DNA of 64,000 nucleotides from assembly GCA_021713415.1 (NCBI GenBank), contig JAKJJQ010000001.1:87469-151468 (forward strand), in the 5' to 3' direction. Position numbers and translations under genes: made by a program. Below the pieces are notes generated by a model. The model had not been told where the DNA came from. It ran no database searches and saw only the letters and a list, made by a program, of their open reading frames with translations. Shown here in pieces: positions 54,795 to 63,911 of the stretch (the stretch's first letter is position 1; each line of letters begins with the position of its first letter). The DNA is from M0027 sp021713415. Lineage in GTDB: Bacteria; Pseudomonadota; Gammaproteobacteria; Francisellales; Francisellaceae.

Positions 54795-55583
54795 ATGCCA
54801 TTTATACAGGCAAATAACATAAAATTTTATTATGAACAACAAGGTAGTGGTAAAGATTTAGTATTAATAACTGGATTGTCTTCTGATCATAATGCTTGGC
54901 AGGCTGTTACCCCTTGGCTGTCAAAGCATTATAAAGTCACTGTTTTTGATAATCGAGGTGCGGGTCAGTCAGATGTACCAGAAGGTAATTATTCAATTGA
55001 TATGATGGCTGAAGATACCAAAGCAATTATGGATGAATTAAATATAGACTCCGCTTATGTTGTTGGCCATTCAATGGGTGGTATGATTGCAGAGCAGTTA
55101 GCTATTAAATATCCACAAAAGGTCAATGCATTGGGTATTGTTTGCTCTGCGGCTAAACGAAATGCTAGAAGTAATCAGTGGTTGGAATTAAGTGGTAAAA
55201 TGATTGAAGCTGAAATTGATGCCCCAATCATTGCAGATTACACTTTTTCATATTTATTCGGTAGTGATTTTATAGCCAATGCCTCTAATGCGCAAAATTG
55301 GTTAGATTTAATTTTATCTAATCCATATCCACAAACTTTAGCTGGCTATAAAAGCCAATTGTATGCAACACAAACTTATAATGCGCTGGATACATTAGCA
55401 GAAATTAAAACAAAAACACTCATTATTGCTGGTAGAGATGATATATTAACACCTTTAAGTGCATCTGAAGCCATTCACCAAGTAATTAATCAATCGGAAT
55501 TAACTATTTTACCATGTGGCCATATGCCGAATATTGAATGTCCAGAGAAATTAGCTGATGAAATTATCAATTGGTTAAATTAG
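54795..55583 (+). CDS. Alpha/beta hydrolase
   Basis: 262 residues. Nucleophile elbow VVGHSMGGM (S93), oxyanion segment GLSSDHNAW, FDNRGAGQSDVP, acid in AGRDDILTP and catalytic His in PCGHMPNIE. The set resembles 3-oxoadipate enol-lactonase-like and other esterases, but no substrate can be given. A strong AAAGGAG site precedes the ATG. No signal peptide. A REP-like copy follows the stop. Confidence 0.85.
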   Translation: MPFIQANNIKFYYEQQGSGKDLVLITGLSSDHNAWQAVTPWLSKHYKVTVFDNRGAGQSDVPEGNYSIDMMAEDTKAIMDELNIDSAYVVGHSMGGMIAEQLAIKYPQKVNALGIVCSAAKRNARSNQWLELSGKMIEAEIDAPIIADYTFSYLFGSDFIANASNAQNWLDLILSNPYPQTLAGYKSQLYATQTYNALDTLAEIKTKTLIIAGRDDILTPLSASEAIHQVINQSELTILPCGHMPNIECPEKLADEIINWLN

Positions 55584-55620
55584 TTTTATTGTAATATCTC
55601 TATGTAAATTAATACCATTT

Positions 55621-55640
55621 GTAGAGACGTCGATTTATCG
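55621..55640. repeat. REP-like palindromic repeat, copy 2
   Basis: GTAGAGACGTCGATTTATCG, one base different from 32309-32328. The second half (after ATCG) has diverged, so the hairpin is weaker. It lies 38 bp after the hydrolase stop. Confidence 0.65.
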
Positions 55641-55687
55641 AGTATCAATATTATATATTTGTTTTTTATAAATTTTTTATGAAATAT

Positions 55688-56581
55688 TTAATAGATGTCG
55701 TGAGTTTCAGTATTACTAGCTGTATTTTGTACTAGCCATGGGCATGGGGTCTCATTTAGCGTTGTTTCATTACACATAAATACAACAGAATCATTACTAC
55801 TATCAGAATCATCATGATCAACATAACTATAACCAACGCCAGGATCACATCTTAATAGTCCACCATTAAAAGTGCATTCTGCTTGTGTTTTACTAAAATG
55901 AATCACATATTTTCCTGTATTTAAGTCCACTGCACCATCACTCGATACAGGTTTACCATAGCCATTGGTTACAGTAATATCTCCCAAACCAACTGCATTA
56001 ATCATTGAGCTTGAGATCTCTCCTCCATCATAATCAAAAGTAAGCATATAGGAACCATCACCAGAAGCATCAACAAATTGATTTAAACAATCACTTGCAT
56101 CACATAAGGCAGAACTTAATGTGACAGGTCCAATGTTCCCAGAAGGGTTAGTGACACGGCTTTGCCAAGCATATATTGGTGTTTCATATGGATAGCTAGG
56201 AGTTGGCATATAATCAACAATATTCATATAGTGATCTAGCCATATATTACCAATTTGATCACCTGTGGTTGTATCTTGTACCGTGACTATAAGCCCTAAA
56301 GCCTTATTTTCACCAGTACAATAATCACCAAAAAGACCATTATCATCTTCAAAGCTAAACGTTTCTTCTTGTTGGGAGCCAATCGTAAGGGGTAAACCTT
56401 CAGCCTTATTATTGCTTATGCAGTAACTACTTGAGTTATATTCTATTTTAATATTAAAATTTGTGTTATTTCTTATATAAACGCTATAGTTTGCACTTGA
56501 AAAGGCAACATTACCTAAGCTTAAAAAAATAATGAGTAAACCAATAAGGCAGTTAATTATACTTAAACAGATAGTTTTCAT
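55688..56581 (-). CDS. Secreted hypothetical protein under a LuxR-type box
   Basis: 297 residues with a signal peptide (hydrophobic stretch to about residue 27). Beta-rich mature part with NNTNFNIKIEYNSSSYCISN and several cysteines (CTGENKALG, CDASDCLNQF, AECTFNGGLLRCDPG, FMCNETTLNETPCPW) that probably form disulfides. Family not recognised. The opening resembles secreted aegerolysin- or cohesin-like folds only vaguely. Its promoter region holds a copy of the 28-bp palindromic box (56711-56738), so it is probably coregulated with the ankyrin gene at 57636. GGGGA precedes the ATG. Confidence 0.7.
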   Translation of the reverse strand: MKTICLSIINCLIGLLIIFLSLGNVAFSSANYSVYIRNNTNFNIKIEYNSSSYCISNNKAEGLPLTIGSQQEETFSFEDDNGLFGDYCTGENKALGLIVTVQDTTTGDQIGNIWLDHYMNIVDYMPTPSYPYETPIYAWQSRVTNPSGNIGPVTLSSALCDASDCLNQFVDASGDGSYMLTFDYDGGEISSSMINAVGLGDITVTNGYGKPVSSDGAVDLNTGKYVIHFSKTQAECTFNGGLLRCDPGVGYSYVDHDDSDSSNDSVVFMCNETTLNETPCPWLVQNTASNTETHDIY

Positions 56582-56710
56582 AAATATAGTCCCCTATAGC
56601 TTGAGTTATAATTATATTTTCTTGATAATCATTAGAGTCTTTTTATGTTCAAAAAGATTAAATAATAATCAAACTATTATTTAGTAGCTTAAGTGATAAA
56701 TTTGCTTAAA

Positions 56711-56738
56711 GTAAAACAAAGGTCAAATCGTTTGACCT
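56711..56738. promoter_or_regulatory. LuxR-type box, copy 1, upstream of 55688-56581
   Basis: The core GGTCAAA-TCG-TTTGACC (56721-56737) is a perfect palindrome. The block 56711-56738 is repeated in opposite orientation at 57526-57553 with one mismatch. On the minus strand it is followed after the TTTGTTTTAC element by ~36 bp and AATAGTTTGATTATT, the same layout as in front of the ankyrin gene. Confidence 0.75.
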
Positions 56739-56787
56739 ATATACTAGTTAGTAAGATAAAGTGCTTTATCGGTAGATAAATAAAAAA

Positions 56788-57462
56788 TTAATCTAATATT
56801 TCACTTAAGATAATAATTCTTGCAATTTCTTGTAGCTCGTATTTTGTGGAGCAACCTAATTTTTTTGAAGTTGCAGCAGAGATTTTATGTAAATAATGAT
56901 GGGAGCATCCGGTTAATAGAGCAAGTTCTTTAGAAGATGCAGAGGTTGCAGCTGCAGCTAAAAATGTGATTTCACTAGCGGTTAAGTTAAGTTTTTTAGT
57001 TAATGTTGATTGATAATTTTGTGGATACCATAGCTTTAAATCACTAGTTAGCTTAATTTGATTGGTACAGCGAAAAGAGGTATACATTAGCCGTGTTATT
57101 GATAGACAAAGACCAAAAAAGCTTGCTTTTTTGCCCTCTGATAAATTTTCATAAAAATCTGATTTCAAATGAAAAATAGTAACAATATGTACTTTTTTAC
57201 ACTGTTTAGTAAATAATAAAAATGTTTTATCATTGTAAATAAAATACTCAACTAGTTTTGCGCGTTTGAGCATTTGGGTTAAAGTCTTATTTAAAAAGGC
57301 TAATAAGTTGGATTCATCTAAAGTCGAAATTACATTAAAGCTTGAATTATCATAAATTTTTAGATAGGTAAATCCTAAAATTGAATTCGATAAAACGAGC
57401 TGGGAGATTTTATCAACTTGTAATTGATTGGCAGTTGTATCAGCCATTATTTGAACACTCAT
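56788..57462 (-). CDS. LuxR-family transcription regulator
   Basis: 224 residues. The C-terminal ~60 residues form a LuxR-type helix-turn-helix (about 158-215: LNLTASEITFLAAAATSASS, KELALLTGCSHHYLHKISAA, TSKKLGCSTKYELQEIARII). The N-terminal ~150 residues do not show the usual acyl-homoserine-lactone pocket motif and are of unknown type. It lies between two inverted copies of a 28-bp palindromic box and diverges from the ankyrin gene, which suggests that it controls both neighbours and itself. GGTGG is close to the ATG. Confidence 0.85.
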   Translation of the reverse strand: MSVQIMADTTANQLQVDKISQLVLSNSILGFTYLKIYDNSSFNVISTLDESNLLAFLNKTLTQMLKRAKLVEYFIYNDKTFLLFTKQCKKVHIVTIFHLKSDFYENLSEGKKASFFGLCLSITRLMYTSFRCTNQIKLTSDLKLWYPQNYQSTLTKKLNLTASEITFLAAAATSASSKELALLTGCSHHYLHKISAATSKKLGCSTKYELQEIARIIILSEILD

Positions 57463-57525
57463 TTGCCACCATATATCTAGATACCAGTAATAGTAATTAT
57501 AGCAGTTGTAGTTTTTTAGATATAA

Positions 57526-57553
57526 AGGTCAAATGATTTGACCTTTGTTTTAC
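57526..57553. promoter_or_regulatory. LuxR-type box, copy 2, between luxR and the ankyrin gene
   Basis: The core GGTCAAATGATTTGACC (57527-57543) extends to a 23-bp perfect palindrome (57524-57546, central G). The flank TTTGTTTTAC and a second element AATAAGTTTGATTATT (57584-57599) match copy 1. It serves the ankyrin gene (82 bp downstream) and possibly luxR (64 bp away). Confidence 0.8.
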
Positions 57554-57635
57554 ATTTAACAGCAATAGACAATACACTCAAACAATAAGTTTGATTATTT
57601 TTTTGTAATTTTTAGTTGCGCTAAAGGGGATTGCA

Positions 57636-60062
57636 ATGGCTGATATACTAACGTTAATGAAAAAAAATGGTTATAAAATTGATGAAGCAGGTATGTGTTA
57701 TGGTATTGCACATGTAGCAATACAGTCTGCTTTGAGAGGAAAATTTAATGAATATCTTACAAGATTAAATCAAATACAACAAATTGAAAGTAAAGCGCTT
57801 AATATACAAGATGAAACTGAACGTGAGATATTAGCATTTTTTGATGCTATTTTATTATATCAGTCTAGTAATGTTGAAGAACTATCAGAAAATGATGGTG
57901 ATACAATAGTCAACTTTGCTGATTTTTATAACAATAGACAAGACCCTGCAAGTGGAAATAAAATTTTAAATGAAATAAATGATGACTCTATTTCTCAAGC
58001 TAATGGAATTTATGCAGTTAGTAAGTCACTAAAAATTTTTAGTGGGGAAACGGATAACCTTAAAGAGTATCTTAATCAGCTAAAGGGTGAAAAAGAAAAT
58101 TTTGCTGCATTGATAACAATCAGTGGTCATGCTATGGCTATTATATTTAGCAATAATTGCTGGCACTTTGTTAACCATGATCAGGTTAAAAGTACAGAGA
58201 ATGAAGTATTATCAGATAGATTTGTTAATGATGTATTAAATAATTTACCAGAGTATATTGCAACAATTAGTGACTATGCAGATAATAACAAATTAGACTA
58301 TATTCGATATAGTCATGATGCACTTAAAAGGGAAGTTATATCAACTGCTAGTCAGCTTGTTACATATTTTAACTTAGCTTGTAGAGATAGTCATCCAGAT
58401 GCAGCAAGAGCATTCTGTGAGTTAACGCTTAAATCGCCAGCCATTGATGAAATAAAAAAAGAATTACTATTAGCAACAGATGAAAGTGGAAAGCCATTTA
58501 TTATTACAGCTTTTCAAAATAGTGATATAGATTTAATGCACGCATATGCACAGTCGATCATAAACGCAAATATTAATAATAATTTAAAAAAAGAATTGTT
58601 GTTATTAATCAGAGATGACCATGATGATCCATTAATCATGATGGCTTTTACGCATGGTCAGAAAGAGATGATAAAAGCATACTTTGAATTAATTATAACG
58701 TCAAATCTTGATGATGAAGTAAAAAAAGATCTATTACTATCAAATATAACCAATGGTAATACACTACTTCATTATGCCAGTTATGATGCAGATGCATTGA
58801 AAACGCTTTTAGACTATATACCAGCAAATGATCGATTAAATGTTATTTTAGCGAAAAATAATGATGGTGATACATTATTACATACAGCTAGTTCAGAGGC
58901 ATTAGAATTACTTTTAACTTATATACCAAAAGAAAAGTATTTTAGCTTTATTGCAGTAAGAAATCATAATGGTGATACTGTTTTACATAAAGCAGATGCA
59001 GAAAAAATAAAAATTATTTTAGGGCATTTACCATTAGATAATCATCTAAGCGCAATTTTAGCAATCAATGATAATGGGGATAATGTATTACATGGTAACG
59101 CTTATTATCCTGAGTGTTTAAAATCACTTTTCCAATATTTGCCAGAAGATAAACGACTTGGTGTAATTATGGAAAAAAATAACAGTGGTGCAACCGTTAT
59201 TGATTATGCAACCTATAATGATCATGCCTTTAGAGTTCTGTTAGCGCATTTATCAGAAACTGAATGTTTAATGCTAGCAACTGAAGTTAGATTTGATGAT
59301 GGAAGCACATTATTGCATCATGCTAGTGCAGAAATTTTAAATGCATTCTTAGAAAATATACCACTGGATATGCATTTGAATGTTCTATTAGAGAAAAATC
59401 ATAACGGTGATTCTGTATTAAGCTATGCAGCACCTTATATAGAAACTTTAAATAGTATTTTAGATGCGTTGCCTTATGAGAGTTTAATAAGTTTAGTTAC
59501 ATTAGCTGAGCGTAATGATAATTTAATGTATTATGTAGCAAATCATAGTCAATGTTTAAAAGCAGTTTTAGAGAGGGTGCCAGAAACTGAAATTGTTAAT
59601 ATAATTACTCAAACAGATGATCTAAATATAACGCCATTAGTGATAGCTTCAAATTATAAAGATTGCTTAGATGTTATTTTTAATTGCTTAGCAGCAGATG
59701 AGCTTGAAAGTGTAATTACACTAAAAGATGTTGATGGTAGTAGTATATTACATCGTGCTATTTTTACTGATAATCTCGAGTGTTTTAAAACGATGTTAGA
59801 TGCATTGCCAAAAGATAAAATCATAAGTGCGATTTCAGATAAAAATAATGTCGGTGTTAGTGTACTATCTTATGCATTAAGTATTGATGATGTAAGTTAC
59901 TCAAATATAATCAAAGAATTTTTACCAGAAGATCAAATAAATCAGGTTGATCATAATGCGAGCAATATCAATCTGAGTAATCGACCACGAAGTCTATTTC
60001 ATAATGAATTACTTAAAGAAGTTGTTAATCCATCTCAACAAGTAGATCAAGGCTTTATCTAA
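57636..60062 (+). CDS. Ankyrin-repeat protein with candidate N-terminal cysteine-protease domain
   Basis: 808 residues, probably an effector-type protein. The N-terminal ~230 residues begin AGMCYGIAHVAIQSALRG (C21) and continue to ISGHAMAIIFSNNCWHFVNH-DQV, with H165 and N180/D182; the Cys-His-Asn/Asp order resembles papain-like or YopT-like peptidases. From about residue 255 on there are some ten ankyrin-like repeats with the pattern NGDTLLHxAS...LLxxIP, ending with DHNASNINLSNRPR. No signal peptide. Strong AGGGG ribosome site. It is driven from a promoter with the LuxR-type box. Catalytic assignment is inference. Confidence 0.8.
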   Translation: MADILTLMKKNGYKIDEAGMCYGIAHVAIQSALRGKFNEYLTRLNQIQQIESKALNIQDETEREILAFFDAILLYQSSNVEELSENDGDTIVNFADFYNNRQDPASGNKILNEINDDSISQANGIYAVSKSLKIFSGETDNLKEYLNQLKGEKENFAALITISGHAMAIIFSNNCWHFVNHDQVKSTENEVLSDRFVNDVLNNLPEYIATISDYADNNKLDYIRYSHDALKREVISTASQLVTYFNLACRDSHPDAARAFCELTLKSPAIDEIKKELLLATDESGKPFIITAFQNSDIDLMHAYAQSIINANINNNLKKELLLLIRDDHDDPLIMMAFTHGQKEMIKAYFELIITSNLDDEVKKDLLLSNITNGNTLLHYASYDADALKTLLDYIPANDRLNVILAKNNDGDTLLHTASSEALELLLTYIPKEKYFSFIAVRNHNGDTVLHKADAEKIKIILGHLPLDNHLSAILAINDNGDNVLHGNAYYPECLKSLFQYLPEDKRLGVIMEKNNSGATVIDYATYNDHAFRVLLAHLSETECLMLATEVRFDDGSTLLHHASAEILNAFLENIPLDMHLNVLLEKNHNGDSVLSYAAPYIETLNSILDALPYESLISLVTLAERNDNLMYYVANHSQCLKAVLERVPETEIVNIITQTDDLNITPLVIASNYKDCLDVIFNCLAADELESVITLKDVDGSSILHRAIFTDNLECFKTMLDALPKDKIISAISDKNNVGVSVLSYALSIDDVSYSNIIKEFLPEDQINQVDHNASNINLSNRPRSLFHNELLKEVVNPSQQVDQGFI

Positions 60063-60148
60063 AAAATTACATCATCATACTTTAAGTATATTATCTGATT
60101 TCAATCGTGTATATTTAGTTAATCATATAATTTAAAGGAAAAATAATA

Positions 60149-61444
60149 GTGTCAGTTTTTTTAAAACGAAAAAGTAATGACACTAACAAAAGCAGTTTGC
60201 TTATCCTAATTGTTTGCTTGTCTGGTTTATTTATAGATGGCTATATTCTTTATATTAGTTCAATTGCTTTACCTTTAATTCAAAAGCAGTATGCTTTAAC
60301 AGCATTTGAACTTGGCATAACCCAATCAGTAACACTCATTGGTGCTGCATTTGGAGCCATTATTTTTGGTAAATTATCAGATAAGCTTGGCCGTAAAAAA
60401 TTATTGATTTATAACCTGATATTTTTTATCGTAGCCTCTGTATTATCAGCATTATCATGGAATGTTTTATCACTGATTACCTTTAGATTATTCATTGGAA
60501 TAGCTGTGGGCATGGATTATCCAATTTGTGCTGCGTATATGGTAGAGATGATTGAAAAATCAAAGATCAAGCAATATGTTGCAATCGCTATGTGTTTTAA
60601 CTGTCTGGCATCTCCGATTGGCGTTATAATAGCGTGGATTATTATTAATTTATATCCTCAAATCAATGCTTGGCGATTTATTCTAGTATCAAGCGCTATT
60701 TGGGCAGTTTTGGCATTATTTTTAAGATCAAAATTACCTGAAAGTATTCTCTGGAAAAGACAAAAACAGTTTGAATTAAAAAATAGTAAAATACCATTTA
60801 GAAAGCATTTTCGCACTCTCGTTTCTCGAGATTATTTAAAAATGACTTTGGCATTTTCCTGTATTTGGTTTTTTATGAATGTTGCATATTATGGTATTGG
60901 TTCATTTACGCCAATGATTATTGCCTCACTTAATATTAATTCACAATCAAGTTTATTAATATCAATTCAAGATGTAATCTATTCTACGTTGTTGGTTAAC
61001 TTATTTATCTTAGCTGGTGCATTTTGCTCAATTTGGTTAATTCAACGCATTAATAGTATTTACTTACAAAAAATTGGCTTATTGATGTCATTTATTGGTT
61101 TAGCTACTTTATCATTAAGTTCAATTAGCAGTGTTTTAGTTATTAATATGACTTTATTATTTGGTGGGTTCATACTATTTAATTTTTTTATTAATTTAGG
61201 TCCTGGCATTACAACGTACTTATTGCCAGCAGAATACTATCCAACTGAAATTAAAGCAACAGGTCATGGTTTTGCCAGTGGTATTGCAAAAACAGGTGCA
61301 TTTTTAGGAGCAATTAGTTTACCAATTTTACAATTTTATTTAGGCATTTATATAACGATATTTATTGTGTCAATTACCTTATTAATTGGTTTTTTAATTA
61401 CAGGTAGACTGTTTGTTTCTGATAATTTAAATTCTTTAACCTAA
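60149..61444 (+). CDS. MFS metabolite transporter, sugar-porter-like
   Basis: 431 residues with 12 helices. Motif A in GKLSDKLGRKKLLIYNL, helix 1 FIDGYILYISSIALP, and the C-terminal LPAEYYPTEIKATGHGFASG signature resemble the metabolite:H+ symporter and sugar-porter groups. Start is GTG with AAAGGA 9 bases upstream. The stop overlaps the convergent APC gene by 9 bp. Confidence 0.85.
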   Translation: MSVFLKRKSNDTNKSSLLILIVCLSGLFIDGYILYISSIALPLIQKQYALTAFELGITQSVTLIGAAFGAIIFGKLSDKLGRKKLLIYNLIFFIVASVLSALSWNVLSLITFRLFIGIAVGMDYPICAAYMVEMIEKSKIKQYVAIAMCFNCLASPIGVIIAWIIINLYPQINAWRFILVSSAIWAVLALFLRSKLPESILWKRQKQFELKNSKIPFRKHFRTLVSRDYLKMTLAFSCIWFFMNVAYYGIGSFTPMIIASLNINSQSSLLISIQDVIYSTLLVNLFILAGAFCSIWLIQRINSIYLQKIGLLMSFIGLATLSLSSISSVLVINMTLLFGGFILFNFFINLGPGITTYLLPAEYYPTEIKATGHGFASGIAKTGAFLGAISLPILQFYLGIYITIFIVSITLLIGFLITGRLFVSDNLNSLT

Positions 61445-63679
61445 TTCAATTGATAAATGCCCATATACTTTATCAATATTATTAACCTTTAAGAGTCCTT
61501 TATGCATGCGAACAAATTTCATCGGTGTTTCAAGCATGGAAAATTGTTCAATTAGCTGAACTGTATTTTTATTAATTATTGGTATATCAATATGAATTAG
61601 TTGATCAATATATTCAGATGCAACTTTTAATAGTAATTGTTGAGCAATTTCAATTGTTTCAGCATAGAATGGACCAATACGATAGGCTTCATAAGCAGGT
61701 GATATGGAGATAAGACCGGCAATTTGGCCATTTTTAATATAAACATAACTATGATTTTTATTAATGGATAACCAAGTCGTTAATAATGCTTTGCGTTTAA
61801 CGTAAAAATGATTGCTGTCATAATCAATAATTGCTTCAAGGTCATAATTACTTGCAAGTGTAATATTGCTATGAGCGTTATCGTTAACCAACATTGATTG
61901 ATGGGGAGTAAAGACATAACGCCTATTTTCATAGATTGGTTGAAAGCCAATTCTTTGATATTTATCAATTTGACTTAAAACAGCATCACAGGCAACTTTA
62001 CGATTTGCCCATTTTGCAAGTGCGTAACCAGTTAAGTAGGCGCCAAAGTTATCGCCTCGGAATTCAGAGCGAACATAAAATAGGCCAAAATATCCAAAAT
62101 CATCATCATAATTATAAGCAACAATACTACCGATTAAGTCTTGATCTTGTTTAATCAAAATTAGACTTTCACGATTGGTTTGCATAATACATGATAATAA
62201 TGTGTCACTGATATTCCAGTGATCATAGTCCCAACATCTTTTAAGTAGCTTAAAATCATCGATTGTTTTTGGTGTAAATATTGTGACATTATTTTGGTCA
62301 ATTAAATTTTCATTAACTACCGTATGGTCATGTACTTTAGTCTGTGGCTTTAGATATTTATTAAAAAATAGATAGATAATACCAATACCAGTCCAGATAA
62401 ATCCAACGATCAGTGTTGTTTTTTCCATCATAACTATCAAGATAATCATTGAGATTACCCCTAGAAATGGAATTAATAGTTTTATAAATCGGATGACTTT
62501 CGATTGTTTTTGTGTGTGTTTTTCTTTAGTTAGTATGCGATAAAATACAGCAAAGTTTAAAATACAAAAGCCTAGAATTGCACCAAAATTAACGAAATTA
62601 ACAATGGAGTCTAATGTCAATGAAAGCCCTAAAATAAGCTCTATAAGCATAATCAGTAAAATATTATAATGTGGTGTTTTAAATTTTTTATTTACTTGAC
62701 CAAAAATACTTCTTGATATTACTCGATCTCGGCCCATACCAAATAATAATCTAGCGCCAGCTGTAGTTGATACAATATTAAAAACGGCCATACATAGGAT
62801 TACTGATGCAGTAAATATAGCAGTAAAATATTCATTGCTACTGGCTCGAACAATATAAAAAAGAGCACTATTAACCCAGTTTGTATTATGAATGTTTTGA
62901 GTAATATTAGGTGATGCTAAAACACCTAAATAACCAAGTAAAAACATCATTGTTGCACTAAATATAACTGAGAAGATAATTGCTCTTGGCACATCTTTAG
63001 TTGGTTTTTTTGCTTCTTCTGCTAAAGTTGAGATGGCATCATAACCAAGATAACTTAAAACACATAAGGTAGTTGCAGTAAATAGAGTATGATAAGAATT
63101 AAATTCAAATGGCATCGTGCTAAATAATGATGCACCACTATTTAATGCATGATGCCCAAAAAGGCTTAAGCAGATAATAAGTAGAACTTCCATAAAAATT
63201 AGTAAAATAAGCCCTACGTTTGCAACAATACTAATACCAAATAAGTTAAGTAAACCTGTGATTAGTACATAAGCTGGTAAGATGACATAATAAGGAATTT
63301 CAGGGAAGTAATGCTGCAGATATAAAGTAGCGCTAATAGCAACCACTGTTGGAATAAGAATATAATCAAGAAATAAAATCCAGCCTGCAATAAAACCTGC
63401 TCGTCGTCCAAAAATTGATTCAACATAACTATATAAAGAACCAGCAACAGGATTTCTTTTAACCATGTAAATATAACTATTTGCTGTGAAAGACATGACA
63501 ATTAATGCCAATAAATAAGGTAGCGCAACGGTTGTGCCTGTTTCTTTTGCGATAATGCCAAATATAATTGCTGGTGCAAATGGCATAATATAATTCATAC
63601 CAAAAGCGGTTAAATGAAAGATATTTAGTTTGCGTGCTAATACTTCCTTATAGGGGGTGACAGATCGGTTGATGCTCAT
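61436..63679 (-). CDS. APC-family amino-acid permease fused to acetyltransferase-like domains
   Basis: 747 residues. Residues ~1-440 are an APC permease with about 12 helices (KLNIFHLTAFGMNYIMPFAP, YDAISTLAEEAKKPTKDVPR). About 465-590 is a GNAT fold (SLILIKQDQDLIGSIVAYNY, then the acetyl-CoA loop FRGDNFGAYL, then KYQRIGFQPIYENRRYVF). About 600-735 resembles the C-terminal domain found after YitH-like GNATs (Acetyltransf_18 type: LLTTWLSINKNHSYVYIKNG and IDIPIINKNTVQLIEQFSML). The fusion is continuous with no stop between parts. It may couple uptake of an amine to its acetylation. Confidence 0.85.
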   Translation of the reverse strand: MSINRSVTPYKEVLARKLNIFHLTAFGMNYIMPFAPAIIFGIIAKETGTTVALPYLLALIVMSFTANSYIYMVKRNPVAGSLYSYVESIFGRRAGFIAGWILFLDYILIPTVVAISATLYLQHYFPEIPYYVILPAYVLITGLLNLFGISIVANVGLILLIFMEVLLIICLSLFGHHALNSGASLFSTMPFEFNSYHTLFTATTLCVLSYLGYDAISTLAEEAKKPTKDVPRAIIFSVIFSATMMFLLGYLGVLASPNITQNIHNTNWVNSALFYIVRASSNEYFTAIFTASVILCMAVFNIVSTTAGARLLFGMGRDRVISRSIFGQVNKKFKTPHYNILLIMLIELILGLSLTLDSIVNFVNFGAILGFCILNFAVFYRILTKEKHTQKQSKVIRFIKLLIPFLGVISMIILIVMMEKTTLIVGFIWTGIGIIYLFFNKYLKPQTKVHDHTVVNENLIDQNNVTIFTPKTIDDFKLLKRCWDYDHWNISDTLLSCIMQTNRESLILIKQDQDLIGSIVAYNYDDDFGYFGLFYVRSEFRGDNFGAYLTGYALAKWANRKVACDAVLSQIDKYQRIGFQPIYENRRYVFTPHQSMLVNDNAHSNITLASNYDLEAIIDYDSNHFYVKRKALLTTWLSINKNHSYVYIKNGQIAGLISISPAYEAYRIGPFYAETIEIAQQLLLKVASEYIDQLIHIDIPIINKNTVQLIEQFSMLETPMKFVRMHKGLLKVNNIDKVYGHLSIELG

Positions 63680-63911
63680 GGACTTTTCCGTTTTATTGCT
63701 ATTAATTTAGATTTTGTAATTAATTTTTTATACACTCAATTTCGTTAAGAACATAGTTTTAATTATGGTTTTCTGTCAAGATATTTATATAAGAAGTAAA
63801 ATGATGAACTTTTTATGCTGTTCATTTTTATATTAGCAATTTAAATTAATGTAACAATTAATATATTTGAAATTTTATTTTATAGTATATAATTATTTTT
63901 TCTATATCACA
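63680..63911. other. Intergenic region at right end
   Basis: About 230 bp of AT-rich DNA upstream of the APC-GNAT gene. I see no RNA gene, repeat or open frame. Confidence 0.6.

Noticed and set aside
56700..57560. IS element with the 28-bp inverted repeats as its ends
   Set aside because: The repeats are palindromes themselves, lie in promoters with a shared downstream layout, and enclose a regulator, not a transposase.
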